Part shown: piece after piece, positions 32,629 to 41,801 of the stretch | How the letters are laid out: each line of letters begins with the position of its first letter | How positions within the stretch are numbered: the first letter of the stretch is position 1 | Assembly (NCBI GenBank): GCA_930980675.1 | Contig: CAKNIU010000002.1 | Span: 10,788-74,787, forward strand | Source: an uncultured Clostridium sp. | GTDB lineage: Bacteria > Bacillota_A > Clostridia > TANB77 > CAG-508 | Length of the DNA stretch: 64,000 nt | Direction of reading: 5' to 3' | Notes under the pieces: model-generated | Databases searched by the model: none | The model's input: only the letters and a program-made list of their open reading frames with translations | Told to the model about the DNA's origin: nothing | Translations under genes and position numbers: made by a program

Positions 32629-33744
32629 ATGAAGATAGCAATGATTGGTCACAAACGTATTCCTTCGAGAGAAGGAGGAGTAGAAATAGTTGTTGAAGAG
32701 TTATCTACAAGACTTGTGAAAGATGGATATCAAGTGGATGTATATAATAGAAAAGGAAAGAATGTCCAAGATAAAAGTGCTGACAAAGAAAACAGAAAAA
32801 TAAAAAATTATAAAGGTGTAAAAATAATAACAGTACCAACTATTAATAAAAAAGGAATTGATGCTCTATTATATAGTATCTTAGCTACACTCAGAGCATT
32901 GTTTGGGCATTATGATGTAATACATTACCATGCAGAAGGTTCTTGTGCAATGCTATGGCTACCTCATTTGTTTGGAATACGAACAGTTGCAACAATCCAT
33001 GGACTTGATTGGCAAAGGTCTAAATGGGGGGGAATAGCAGCAAAATATATAAAATTTGGAGAAAAAGTTGCAGCGAAATATGCAGATGAAATTATTGTAT
33101 TATCAAAAAATATTGAAAAATATTTTTTAAATACATATAATAGGAATACAGTTTTTATCCCTAATGGAGTTAATAAGCCAACATTAAGAAAAGCCAAAAT
33201 TATAAAAGAAAAATATGGTTTAGGTAAAGATGAATATATATTATTTTTGGCAAGAATAGTACCTGAAAAGGGATTGCACTATTTAATAGAAGCATATAAA
33301 CAAATTAATACAGACAAAAAGCTTGTAATTGCTGGTGGAGCTAGTCATACTAATGATTATTTAAATAAAATTAAAGAAATGGTTAAAGGTAATCCTAATA
33401 TTATTATGACAGGATTTGTACAAGGTTTAGAACTTGAAGAACTTTATAGCAATTGTTATTTGTATTGTTTACCAAGTGATATAGAAGGAATGCCACTTTC
33501 TCTTTTAGAAGCAATGAGTTATGGTTGTAGATGCTTGGTAAGTGATATAAATGAAAATACTCAACTAATTCATGATGATTTTATGAAATTTAAAAAATCA
33601 GATATAAATGATTTAAAGAGAGCATTGTCAAGGAATTTAATAGAAAATAAAAAGAAAAATTATCATTATGATGAAATATTAGATAAATACTATAATTGGA
33701 ATATAATTACAAATAAATATGAAAAAATATATACTCATAAGTGA
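32629..33744 (+). CDS. Family 4 glycosyltransferase with DUF1972-type N-terminus
   Basis: This 371-residue GT-B transferase has an N-terminus KIAMIGHKRIPSREGGVEIV...EELSTRL matching the DUF1972 module found in rhamnosyl- and related transferases. 'VIHYHAEGSCAMLWLP' and 'RTVATIHGLDWQRSKWG' are shared with that group. The C-terminal half has 'ILFLARIVPEKGLHYLIEAY' and the E-x7-E site in 'SDIEGMPLSLLEAMSYG'. It is a retaining transferase; a deoxyhexose donor is possible from the family resemblance, but no dTDP-rhamnose genes are in the window. AGGAGAAGAG lies before the ATG. Confidence 0.9.
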   Translation: MKIAMIGHKRIPSREGGVEIVVEELSTRLVKDGYQVDVYNRKGKNVQDKSADKENRKIKNYKGVKIITVPTINKKGIDALLYSILATLRALFGHYDVIHYHAEGSCAMLWLPHLFGIRTVATIHGLDWQRSKWGGIAAKYIKFGEKVAAKYADEIIVLSKNIEKYFLNTYNRNTVFIPNGVNKPTLRKAKIIKEKYGLGKDEYILFLARIVPEKGLHYLIEAYKQINTDKKLVIAGGASHTNDYLNKIKEMVKGNPNIIMTGFVQGLELEELYSNCYLYCLPSDIEGMPLSLLEAMSYGCRCLVSDINENTQLIHDDFMKFKKSDINDLKRALSRNLIENKKKNYHYDEILDKYYNWNIITNKYEKIYTHK

Positions 33745-33762
33745 AAGGAACATAAATAAAGT

Positions 33763-34950
33763 ATGAAAAGCTCAAAATATGCAAGGATTTATATAATTTT
33801 ATTATATTTATTAGTATTGCAAAATCCTTTACAAAATTACATAAAAATTTTTCAATATTTTGATGAAGTTTTAGCACTAATGTTCTTTCCAATAGCTATT
33901 ATATACTTAATAAGAAATAACGGAAAAATAAAAATTGAAAGAAAAGATATTATAATAGTAATCTGTTTAATAACTATTATTACAATTGGATTATTGGCTA
34001 ACATAATTTATGAATATCAAAGTTTAACTTATATACTAAGTGATCTGTTAGTTTTTTTAAAGTTTTTTTTAATGTATTTTAGTGTACAGATTATATTAAA
34101 AGGAAAGTTAAATGGATATAACAAACTAATCAGTTTACATGTAAAAATAATAACTTTTACTTTATTTGCTTTATCTATAATTAATTATATTTTTAATTTT
34201 TGGCCACCTCAATCATATCGATATGGTATAGGGGTAAACCAAATATGTTTTACACACCCTACAATGCTAGTTGCAGTGACTGTTGCTCTTATGTGCAATT
34301 TGGTGTATTTTAAATATGAAAAAGAAAGATTTTATATTTTTACACTAATTATGCAAATTTTATTGATAATTAGTACTTTGAGAATGAAAGCAATAGCATT
34401 TGTAGTTGTTAGTATTTTATTAATGATATATGTTTTGAAAGTTAACAAAAAAATAAAAGTATTAAATGTTTTATTAGTAGCAGGTATATGTATATTAATA
34501 AGTTATAATCAAATTATATATTATTTTACTGACGATAGTTTTGCTAGGACTGCATTATTGGAAACTTCCTTTAAAATTGCAAATGACAAGTTTCCACTAG
34601 GAACAGGATTTGCCACTTTTGGCTCATTTTTTTCAGGGGTTAATTACTCACCAGTTTATGAACTTTATGGAATAAATAATATATGGGGGCTTAGAGAAGA
34701 TAATCCAGCATTTATAAGTGATACTTTTTGGCCAATGATTATAGGTCAATTTGGATACATAGGTACAATTTTATATATGATATGTATAATGCTAATATTT
34801 TTGAAAATACAAAAAAAATATGACAAAAGAAATAAAAACACTTATGTAGCTAAAATTTTGTGTTTAGTATATTTAGGTATTTCAAGTACTTCAGAATCTG
34901 CTTTTGTAAATTCATTAGCAATTCTTTTGGCAGTATTATTAGCATTGTAA
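33763..34950 (+). CDS. wzy: Wzy-type polymerase / O-antigen-ligase-like membrane protein
   Basis: This 395-residue protein has about eleven membrane segments. The large extracytoplasmic loop near residues 255-320 contains 'RTALLETSFKIANDKFPLGTGFATFGS' and then 'DTFWPMIIGQFGYIG', the arrangement seen in Wzy and O-antigen-ligase-like proteins (arginine plus a 'P-x-GxGxG' stretch). No other similarity can be trusted, since this family diverges strongly. It is the second polymerase candidate in the locus, next to the intact flippase, whereas the EpsG-type one pairs with the broken flippase. The two sets may have come from different clusters. Confidence 0.8.
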   Translation: MKSSKYARIYIILLYLLVLQNPLQNYIKIFQYFDEVLALMFFPIAIIYLIRNNGKIKIERKDIIIVICLITIITIGLLANIIYEYQSLTYILSDLLVFLKFFLMYFSVQIILKGKLNGYNKLISLHVKIITFTLFALSIINYIFNFWPPQSYRYGIGVNQICFTHPTMLVAVTVALMCNLVYFKYEKERFYIFTLIMQILLIISTLRMKAIAFVVVSILLMIYVLKVNKKIKVLNVLLVAGICILISYNQIIYYFTDDSFARTALLETSFKIANDKFPLGTGFATFGSFFSGVNYSPVYELYGINNIWGLREDNPAFISDTFWPMIIGQFGYIGTILYMICIMLIFLKIQKKYDKRNKNTYVAKILCLVYLGISSTSESAFVNSLAILLAVLLAL

Positions 34951-34992
34951 AAACAAGTTTATTTAGATAAGATAGATAGAAAAGAGGAAAAA

Positions 34993-35976
34993 ATGGTATC
35001 GGTAATTATAACAACATATAAAAGAGCAGACTTTTTAGAAAGAGCAATAGAAAGTGTATTAAATCAAAGTTATAAAGATTTTGAATTGATAGTAGTAGAT
35101 GATAATGATAAAGAAACAGAATTTAGACATAAAGTAGAAGAATTAATGCAAAAATATGAAACTAATCCAAAAGTAATTTATATAAAACATGAAAAAAACA
35201 AAAATGGGGCTGCAGCTAGAAATACAGGAATAAAAGTAGCCAAAGGTGAATTTATTTCATTTTTGGATGATGATGACTATTATTTTAAGGATAGATTAAA
35301 GATTTTAGTATCCACTTTAGAAAAATATAATGAATATAATGCAGCATATACATCAGTAATAAAAATCAGAAATAATAGAATTTACGAATATATTAATGCA
35401 AAAGATGATGGAAATCTTGAATTCGAATTTTTGCAATTAAAGTCTTGCATTGGCACAGGAAGCAATATGTTCTTTAGAACTAAAGTATTAAAGCAATTAG
35501 GTGGATTTGATGAAAGCTTTATGAGACATCAAGATTTAGAAGTAATGGTAAGATTTTTTGAAAAAGGAAATATAATTAAAGCAATTGATAAAGTTCTAGT
35601 ATTAAAAGATGAAGCAAGCAGAATAAATGCTCCTAATATAGAAAAGCAAATACAAAATGGCGAAAAATATTTAAATAGATTTGAAAGTAATATAAAAAAT
35701 TATAAAGATAAAAGTAGTATAATATATGAGGAATGTTATTATCAAATGCTGAAATTTTGTGTAAGAAGTGGTGATAAGAAGAAAATAAAATTGATGAAAG
35801 AAAAATGTGAAAAATATCACAAGTTATCATTTAGAAAAAAAATCAAATTACTAATATTGAACGCAAACAGATATGTAAACATTGAAGGTCTAAAAGATAT
35901 AATAAATAATCATAATATTATTAAAAAATTAGATAATGACGTAATTAATGAGATGAAGCAAAATCATTTTATATAG
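34993..35976 (+). CDS. Family 2 glycosyltransferase
   Basis: This 327-residue GT-A transferase starts MVSVIITTYKRADFLERAIE, with IVVDDND, 'GAAARNTGIKVAKGEFISFL' and the metal-binding DDDDY (about residues 94-98). 'GTGSNMFFRTKVLKQLGGFDESFMRHQDLEVMVRFFEKG' holds the acceptor-side acidic residues. It is an inverting transferase acting at the inner membrane face. The basic C-terminal third has no recognisable domain. AGAGGA precedes ATG 34993, and it sits between the Wzy candidate and a galactofuranosyltransferase-like gene. Confidence 0.9.
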   Translation: MVSVIITTYKRADFLERAIESVLNQSYKDFELIVVDDNDKETEFRHKVEELMQKYETNPKVIYIKHEKNKNGAAARNTGIKVAKGEFISFLDDDDYYFKDRLKILVSTLEKYNEYNAAYTSVIKIRNNRIYEYINAKDDGNLEFEFLQLKSCIGTGSNMFFRTKVLKQLGGFDESFMRHQDLEVMVRFFEKGNIIKAIDKVLVLKDEASRINAPNIEKQIQNGEKYLNRFESNIKNYKDKSSIIYEECYYQMLKFCVRSGDKKKIKLMKEKCEKYHKLSFRKKIKLLILNANRYVNIEGLKDIINNHNIIKKLDNDVINEMKQNHFI

Positions 35977-36025
35977 AAGAAAGAAATAAATTAAAATCAA
36001 ACTAAGTTTTCGGATGGGGTGAATT

Positions 36026-36955
36026 ATGAAGGTAGATGTAGTAGTAGTAACATATAATAGAAAACAATTATTAGTAGAATGTATTAATGCAATACTAGAT
36101 CAAACATTTAATGTAAATAAATTGTTTATTATCGATAATGCTAGTACTGACGGAACAAAAGAAGAATTAGAAAATAAGAAAATATTAGATAGAAAAGTTG
36201 TTCAATATATTAAACTTGAAAAAAATATAGGTGGGGCAGGTGGCTTTCACGAAGGAATAAAAGCTGCAAGAGAAGATGGAGCAGATTGGATTTGGATTAT
36301 GGATGATGATACAATTCCAAATAGAGATTGTTTGGAACAATTAGTAGCAGCACTGGACAAAATAAAAGGAAAAGTAAGCTTCTTAGCAAGTGCTGTATAT
36401 GGATTGAAAAATGATTGCATGAATGTTCCCACAATAAGTGAATATAAAGGAGAAAATGGAATGCTTCAATGGCATCAATATGCAAAATATGGAATAATAG
36501 GTATTGATATTGCAACATTTGTCTCTTTACTTATAAACGGGCAAGCGACTAGAGAAGTTGGATTGCCAATTAAAGATTATTTTATATGGGGAGATGATAC
36601 AGAATATACTTTAAGATTAACAAGAAAATTTGGGAGAGCTTATTTAGTTGGAAAAAGTATAGTTATACATAAAAGAAGTGGCTCCAAATCCCTTTCTATA
36701 TATGAAGAGGAAAACATTAACAGAATAAAATTTTATTATTATATGGTAAGAAATAATTATATTAACGCAAAAGAGTATTACTCTAAGTTAAAGAAAATAC
36801 GATTTTATTTAAGTTGGAAAAAAACAACTATAAAATTATTATTTTCTAAGTCAAAAAATAAATTTCTAAAAATTAAAATGATAAATAAAGGATTAAGAGA
36901 TGCAATATTTAAGAAATATGATTATAAATCTTTTGAAAATAGAGAAAATTCTTAG
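36026..36955 (+). CDS. GT2 glycosyltransferase, galactofuranosyltransferase-like
   Basis: This 309-residue protein starts VDVVVVTYNRKQLLVECINA. The features 'IDNASTDGT', 'NIGGAGGFHEGIKAAREDGADWIWIMDDDTIP' and 'IKDYFIWGDDTEYTLRLTRKFG' are the layout of the GlfT-type GT2 group, where DDD binds the metal and WGDDTE supplies the catalytic base. Members transfer galactofuranose (or rhamnose in close relatives) from UDP-Galf. UDP-galactopyranose mutase, which makes UDP-Galf, is encoded 6 kb downstream in the same operon, so galactofuranose transfer is the favoured reading. It begins after a GGATGGGG stretch. Confidence 0.85.
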   Translation: MKVDVVVVTYNRKQLLVECINAILDQTFNVNKLFIIDNASTDGTKEELENKKILDRKVVQYIKLEKNIGGAGGFHEGIKAAREDGADWIWIMDDDTIPNRDCLEQLVAALDKIKGKVSFLASAVYGLKNDCMNVPTISEYKGENGMLQWHQYAKYGIIGIDIATFVSLLINGQATREVGLPIKDYFIWGDDTEYTLRLTRKFGRAYLVGKSIVIHKRSGSKSLSIYEEENINRIKFYYYMVRNNYINAKEYYSKLKKIRFYLSWKKTTIKLLFSKSKNKFLKIKMINKGLRDAIFKKYDYKSFENRENS

Positions 36956-36983
36956 TAATTCATAATAAATAAGGAGACATAAC

Positions 36984-38441
36984 ATGAAAAGTAGTGTAAA
37001 GAAAAATTATATATATAATTTAATTTATCAGATACTAGTAATACTGCTACCTTTAATTACTGCACCATATGTTTCAAGAGTTTTAGGAGCAGAAAATATA
37101 GGAATATATAGTTATACAACTTCAATAGCTTCATATTTTATATTATTAGGATCATTAGGAATTGCTTTATATGGACAAAGAGAAATAGCTTATTATCAAA
37201 ATGAAAATAAAAAGTTTACACAAAAATTCTGGGAAATTTTTATTTTAAAAGCTATAACATTATCTATCTCAACTATAATATTTTATTTCTCTTTTGTATA
37301 TAGAACTAATGAATATAATATTTATTATATGGTCCTTTTAATCGAGATAATTGGAAATATATTTGATATAAGTTGGTTTTTTCAGGGGTTGGAAGAGTTT
37401 AAAAAAACCGTTTTAAGAAATATTTTTATAAAGATTTTATGTCTCATATTAATTTTTACCTTTGTAAAAACTGAGCAAGATCTTATTAAATATTTTTTTA
37501 TAAATGTAATTTCTTTATTTTTAGGTAATTTATCACTTTGGTTGTATTTGCCAAAATATTTAGTAAGAGTAAGAACAAAAGACTTAAATATAATAAAACA
37601 TCTAAAACCCATATTGATATTGTTTATTCCTGAAATTGCAATACAAATATATACACTATTAGATAAAACAATGATAGGTGCAATATATGCTGACAAATCA
37701 GAAGTAGGTTTTTATGAACAGAGTCAAAAAATAATTAAATTATTATTAACTGTTGTAACATCACTAGGAACTGTTTTATTACCAAGGATTGCAAATTTTT
37801 TTGCAAACAATAAAAAAGAAGAAGTGTATACATATATAAGAAAATCTTTTAATTATGTTTACATATTGGCTTTTCCAATGATATTTGGTATTATAGCAGT
37901 TGCTAAAGAATTTGTACCGTTATTTTTTGGCCCAGGATATGATAAAGTAGTAATATTAATGGGAACTATTTCACCAATATTGTTATTTATTGGAATGAGT
38001 AATGTTATTGGAAGACAGTATTTATTGCCAACAAAAAGACAAAAAGAATATACTATATCTGTGGTAGTAGGAGCTGTAATAAATTTTATAGCAAATAGTT
38101 GTTTAATATGGAGATTAGGAGCATTAGGAGCATCAATAGGAACGATTATTGCTGAATTTACTGTAACATTAGTTCAGTTAATTTTTGTAAGAAATGAATT
38201 CAATATAAAAGAAATAATATTCTTGTCACGCAATTATTTGATTGCATCTATAATAATGTATGGAGTATGTAAACTAGTAGGAATAATACCAGTAGCTACA
38301 ATAGTTTCTCTAATACTTCAAGTAGTAATTGGAGCTATGGCATATATATTAATATTGTTAGTAATAAAAGATCAGTTTACTTATGATATACTAAATCAAA
38401 TAAAAGGCAAAGTGCTTGGAAAATTAAAGAACAAGGAGTAG
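36984..38441 (+). CDS. wzx: Wzx-type polysaccharide flippase (intact)
   Basis: This 485-residue protein has 12-14 membrane segments (MATE-like polysaccharide exporter family). Family segments include 'NYIYNLIYQILVILLPLITA', 'SRVLGAENIGIYSYTTSIA', 'LYGQREIAYYQ', 'LDKTMIGAIYADKSEVGFYEQSQKI' and 'FGIIAVAKEFVPLFFGPGYDKV'. It flips undecaprenyl-linked repeat units to the outer leaflet for polymerisation. It aligns along its length with the frameshifted homologue at 21500, so the two are paralogues or independently acquired. AAGGAG precedes the ATG, and the next gene begins three bases after the stop. Confidence 0.92.
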   Translation: MKSSVKKNYIYNLIYQILVILLPLITAPYVSRVLGAENIGIYSYTTSIASYFILLGSLGIALYGQREIAYYQNENKKFTQKFWEIFILKAITLSISTIIFYFSFVYRTNEYNIYYMVLLIEIIGNIFDISWFFQGLEEFKKTVLRNIFIKILCLILIFTFVKTEQDLIKYFFINVISLFLGNLSLWLYLPKYLVRVRTKDLNIIKHLKPILILFIPEIAIQIYTLLDKTMIGAIYADKSEVGFYEQSQKIIKLLLTVVTSLGTVLLPRIANFFANNKKEEVYTYIRKSFNYVYILAFPMIFGIIAVAKEFVPLFFGPGYDKVVILMGTISPILLFIGMSNVIGRQYLLPTKRQKEYTISVVVGAVINFIANSCLIWRLGALGASIGTIIAEFTVTLVQLIFVRNEFNIKEIIFLSRNYLIASIIMYGVCKLVGIIPVATIVSLILQVVIGAMAYILILLVIKDQFTYDILNQIKGKVLGKLKNKE

Positions 38442-38444
38442 TTT

Positions 38445-39428
38445 ATGAAACAACAAATAAAAAAAATAATGAAAAAAGTAGGTATGTATGATTTGATAGT
38501 GAAAGTAAAAAATAAGAGATATTTAAGAAAATGCACCAGTAAAAAAATAAAATTTGAGAATAGGATGAAAGATAGAGAAAAACTATGTATAATATTAGCA
38601 GGCTATAAACCATATTTGTATGATGTTATATTCGAAAGAATAAAAGAATGTATAGAGGAAGATATAGATGTATGCATATTATCGAGTGGAATTTATAGTC
38701 AAGAGTTATCAAATATAGCAAAATCAAATGATTGGTCATATTTAAGTCAAAAGGAAAATAGTGTAGCTAAAGTACAGAATACAGCAATAAACTTGTTTAA
38801 AAATGCAAAATATATATACAAACTTGATGAAGATGTTTTTGTTACAAAAAATTATTTTAGTACATTAATGAAAACTTTAAAGGAATGTGAAAAATGCGGA
38901 GAATATCAAGTAGGATTTGTAGGTCCACTTATTCCTATAAATGGGTTTGGAAATTTAGAAATATTAAAAAGATTTAACCTTGTAGAAACCTATACAAAAA
39001 AATTTGAGAAACCTCTTTATGCAGCTGGAAGAAATAGAATGGTGGAAAATAATCCAGAGGTCGCAAAGTTCTTTTGGGGATATGAGAATTATTTACCGAA
39101 TATAGATGAGATGAATGAAATGCTTCAAAATGATAGTTTTTCATATACATCTTGCCCAATAAGATTTAGTATTGGAGCGATTCTTTTTAAAAGACAACTA
39201 TGGGATGACATGAAGATGTTTGAGGTAAAAAGAGGAGTTGGTTTAGGAAGTGATGAAATACAAATTTGTAATTATTGTATGGAAAATTCTCAAGCAATAA
39301 TAGTATCTAAAAATACTGTTGTAGGGCATTTATCTTTCAAAAATCAAAATAGTACGATGAAACAATACTTTGAAGATAATAAACAAGTTTTTAAAATAAA
39401 AGATGTAATAGTTAAAGGGGACAAATAA
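38445..39428 (+). CDS. Predicted GT-A glycosyltransferase
   Basis: This 327-residue cytosolic protein has a basic N-terminal 45 residues. A GT-A-like core follows: 'LCIILAGYKPYLYDVIFERI', 'SVAKVQNTAINLFKNAKYIYKLDEDVFVT' (the LDEDV as metal-binding DxD-type motif, about residue 130), 'GFVGPLIPINGFG' and 'RGVGLGSDEIQICNYCME'. It looks like a distant GT2 relative found in capsule clusters; the donor and acceptor are unknown. It begins three bases after the flippase stop and ends one base before the acyltransferase gene, in a run of tightly packed genes. Confidence 0.7.
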   Translation: MKQQIKKIMKKVGMYDLIVKVKNKRYLRKCTSKKIKFENRMKDREKLCIILAGYKPYLYDVIFERIKECIEEDIDVCILSSGIYSQELSNIAKSNDWSYLSQKENSVAKVQNTAINLFKNAKYIYKLDEDVFVTKNYFSTLMKTLKECEKCGEYQVGFVGPLIPINGFGNLEILKRFNLVETYTKKFEKPLYAAGRNRMVENNPEVAKFFWGYENYLPNIDEMNEMLQNDSFSYTSCPIRFSIGAILFKRQLWDDMKMFEVKRGVGLGSDEIQICNYCMENSQAIIVSKNTVVGHLSFKNQNSTMKQYFEDNKQVFKIKDVIVKGDK

Positions 39429-39429
39429 A

Positions 39430-40533
39430 ATGGAAAAAACAAAAAAACGAGACATGAATTTTGAGTTACTTAGAATAATATCAATGATTCTAATTATTTC
39501 ATCGCATTATATTATTCATAGTGACATTTTAGATACAATTGATAAATTTTCAGTAAATTACTTTTTTATCGATTATATAAGGGCTTTATCTAGAATATCT
39601 GTTGGATTATATATATTAATAACTGGATATTATATGGTAAAATCTAAAATAAAAATCAAAAAATTGTTTAATACATGGGCAATTGTTGTTTTTTATTCTA
39701 TATTTATGTGTATAGTATCTTTATTATTAAAACAAGATGTTGGGATGAAGGGAATATTAAAATCTTTATTACCTGTTAGTAGTGGATTATATTGGTTTGC
39801 AACAGTATATATTGCATTATATACTTTAGCTCCATTCTTTAATATTTTAGTTAATAAAATAAGCAAAAAACAGTATATAATATTATTATTTATTCTATTT
39901 ATATATTTGGTAATAGATAAAACAGTATTTGCAAATAACAAATATATTGATGCAAGGAATGGAGAAAGTTTTATATGGGTTGCATTTTTATACTTGGTAG
40001 CTGGATATATAAGATTATATTTTGATAAACATATAAACAAAAAAATTGGTATAAGCATTACTTTGTTAGTTCCAGTTGTAATAGTTATATTAAGATTTTT
40101 ATCAATGAAATTAATTAATAAAAATCTAGAAAGATTATTTGATTTTTGCAATATATTTAATTTCATATCATTAATTAGTTTATTCTTATGCTTTAAAGAC
40201 ATAAAAGTAAAGAATGAAAAAGTAAATAATATAATTGGAAAAATAGCACCATTAACTTTTGGAATATATTTAATTCATGATAATGCATATTTTAAACCAT
40301 TTTTATGGGTAGATTTATTAAAAGTTAGTAATTTCGCAAATTCAAAATTTTTAATATTACATTTTATAATATCAGTTATTTTAGTATTTATAGTATGCTC
40401 ATTGATTGAGACAATAAGAGCAAAAATATGGAAATTATGTAGTAAATCTAAAATATCTAAAAAAGTGGATAAATTATTAGATGATTTGAATGATAAATTT
40501 TGGAATATAATGGAGGAAAAAAATGGAAATTAA
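39430..40533 (+). CDS. Acyltransferase 3 family membrane protein
   Basis: This 367-residue protein has about ten membrane helices. The N-terminus 'RDMNFELLRIISMILIISSHYI' is the acyltransferase-3 (OafA/WecH) start, with the catalytic His in SSHYI, and 'SVGLYILITGYYMVKSK' follows as in the family. 'GIYLIHDNAYF' near residue 280 is the usual late motif. These enzymes move acyl groups, usually acetyl, onto sugars of surface polymers. Its 3' end overlaps the next gene, a 3-hydroxyacyl-CoA dehydrogenase, by 11 bases, implying coordinated translation and perhaps an acyl donor other than acetyl-CoA. Confidence 0.88.
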   Translation: MEKTKKRDMNFELLRIISMILIISSHYIIHSDILDTIDKFSVNYFFIDYIRALSRISVGLYILITGYYMVKSKIKIKKLFNTWAIVVFYSIFMCIVSLLLKQDVGMKGILKSLLPVSSGLYWFATVYIALYTLAPFFNILVNKISKKQYIILLFILFIYLVIDKTVFANNKYIDARNGESFIWVAFLYLVAGYIRLYFDKHINKKIGISITLLVPVVIVILRFLSMKLINKNLERLFDFCNIFNFISLISLFLCFKDIKVKNEKVNNIIGKIAPLTFGIYLIHDNAYFKPFLWVDLLKVSNFANSKFLILHFIISVILVFIVCSLIETIRAKIWKLCSKSKISKKVDKLLDDLNDKFWNIMEEKNGN

Positions 40534-41797
40534 AACAGTAACTATAATTGGATCAAATGGAGCATTTGGAACAGGTGTAGGAGCAATATTTGCATCTTTT
40601 GGAAATGCAAAAGTATATATGATTGCAAGAACCAAAGAAAAAGCAGAATATGCAATAAAAAAGGCAGGTTTATCAGTTAGAGCAAATTCAATATGTAAAA
40701 ATATGATACCAAAAACATATGAAAAATTAGAAAATTGTGTAAAAGATTCTGACTTTATTATAGAAACTGTTGTGGAAGATTATAAGATTAAAAAAACTAT
40801 ACATGAAGAAATAAATAGATATATGAAAAATAATTCAATATCTTCTAGTATTACTTCTGGGATATCAATAAATAAGTTGTCAGAGAGTTATAATGATAAT
40901 AATAGAAGAAAGTTTTTTGGAGTACATTTCTTTAATCCTCCATATAACTTGCAACTATGTGAACTTATTACATCAAAGTATTCTGATTCTAAGACAGAAA
41001 GGGATTTAGAAGGATATCTGAAGAATGTATTACATAGAAAAGTAGTAAGAGTAAAAGATAAAGCAGGATTTTTAGCCAATAGAATAGGTTTTCAGTTTAT
41101 TAATAGAGCAATGCAATATGCTCAAGAATGCAGCGGACTTGGTGGAATTGATTATATAGATGAAATTTTGGGAGAGTTTACTGGTAGAAATATGCCACCG
41201 TTGTATACTGCAGATTTTGTTGGATTAGATGTTCATAAGGCAATTGTTGACAATATATTCGAAAATACAGACGATTGTTTCAATACTTCATTTAAAATGC
41301 CAGAGTATGCTAATGAACTAATAAAACAAGGTAATTTAGGAATGAAAGATAATAAAGGATTATATTCTAATAATGGGAAATTAGTATATGATATTGAAAA
41401 AAATGAATATAGAGAAAAAAGAGAATATACACTTAAATTTACAAATAGTATAATAGAACATTTGAAAATAGGGAATTATAAAGAAGCTATAAAAGTTCTT
41501 CTAGAAGAAGAATCAAAAGAAGCTGAAATATGTAGAAAAATGTTAATAAATTACATTATTTATTCATATATTACAACTAAAGAAGTGGGATATAATTTAT
41601 TAGACTGTGATTTGGCGATGGCAGAAGGATTTAATTGGGTACCACCATTTGCGTTGCTTAATCTAATAGGAAAGGAAGAATTTTTAGAAAAGGCAGTAGA
41701 ATATTTTCCAAATTGTAAAAAAGACATATGTGAACTGGTTCAAAAGGATATTAAATCAAAGTATGGTTATGAAAAATTTATGAAAGCAAAGAGGTAA
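40523..41797 (+). CDS. 3-hydroxyacyl-CoA dehydrogenase family protein
   Basis: This 424-residue protein has an N-terminal NAD-binding Rossmann domain, [20 protein letters not shown], where the GxGxxG motif is changed to GSNGAFGTG. It also has '[19 protein letters not shown]', [12 protein letters not shown] and '[17 protein letters not shown]'. '[19 protein letters not shown]' and '[15 protein letters not shown]' are the two FadB/Hbd C-terminal signatures, followed by an extra C-terminal module. It would interconvert 3-oxoacyl- and 3-hydroxyacyl-CoA with NAD(H). No other fatty-acid or butyrate genes are present, only a thiolase four bases downstream. GGAGG lies within the preceding acyltransferase gene. 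Confidence 0.85.
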   Translation: MEIKTVTIIGSNGAFGTGVGAIFASFGNAKVYMIARTKEKAEYAIKKAGLSVRANSICKNMIPKTYEKLENCVKDSDFIIETVVEDYKIKKTIHEEINRYMKNNSISSSITSGISINKLSESYNDNNRRKFFGVHFFNPPYNLQLCELITSKYSDSKTERDLEGYLKNVLHRKVVRVKDKAGFLANRIGFQFINRAMQYAQECSGLGGIDYIDEILGEFTGRNMPPLYTADFVGLDVHKAIVDNIFENTDDCFNTSFKMPEYANELIKQGNLGMKDNKGLYSNNGKLVYDIEKNEYREKREYTLKFTNSIIEHLKIGNYKEAIKVLLEEESKEAEICRKMLINYIIYSYITTKEVGYNLLDCDLAMAEGFNWVPPFALLNLIGKEEFLEKAVEYFPNCKKDICELVQKDIKSKYGYEKFMKAKR

Positions 41798-41801
41798 GAG
41801 T

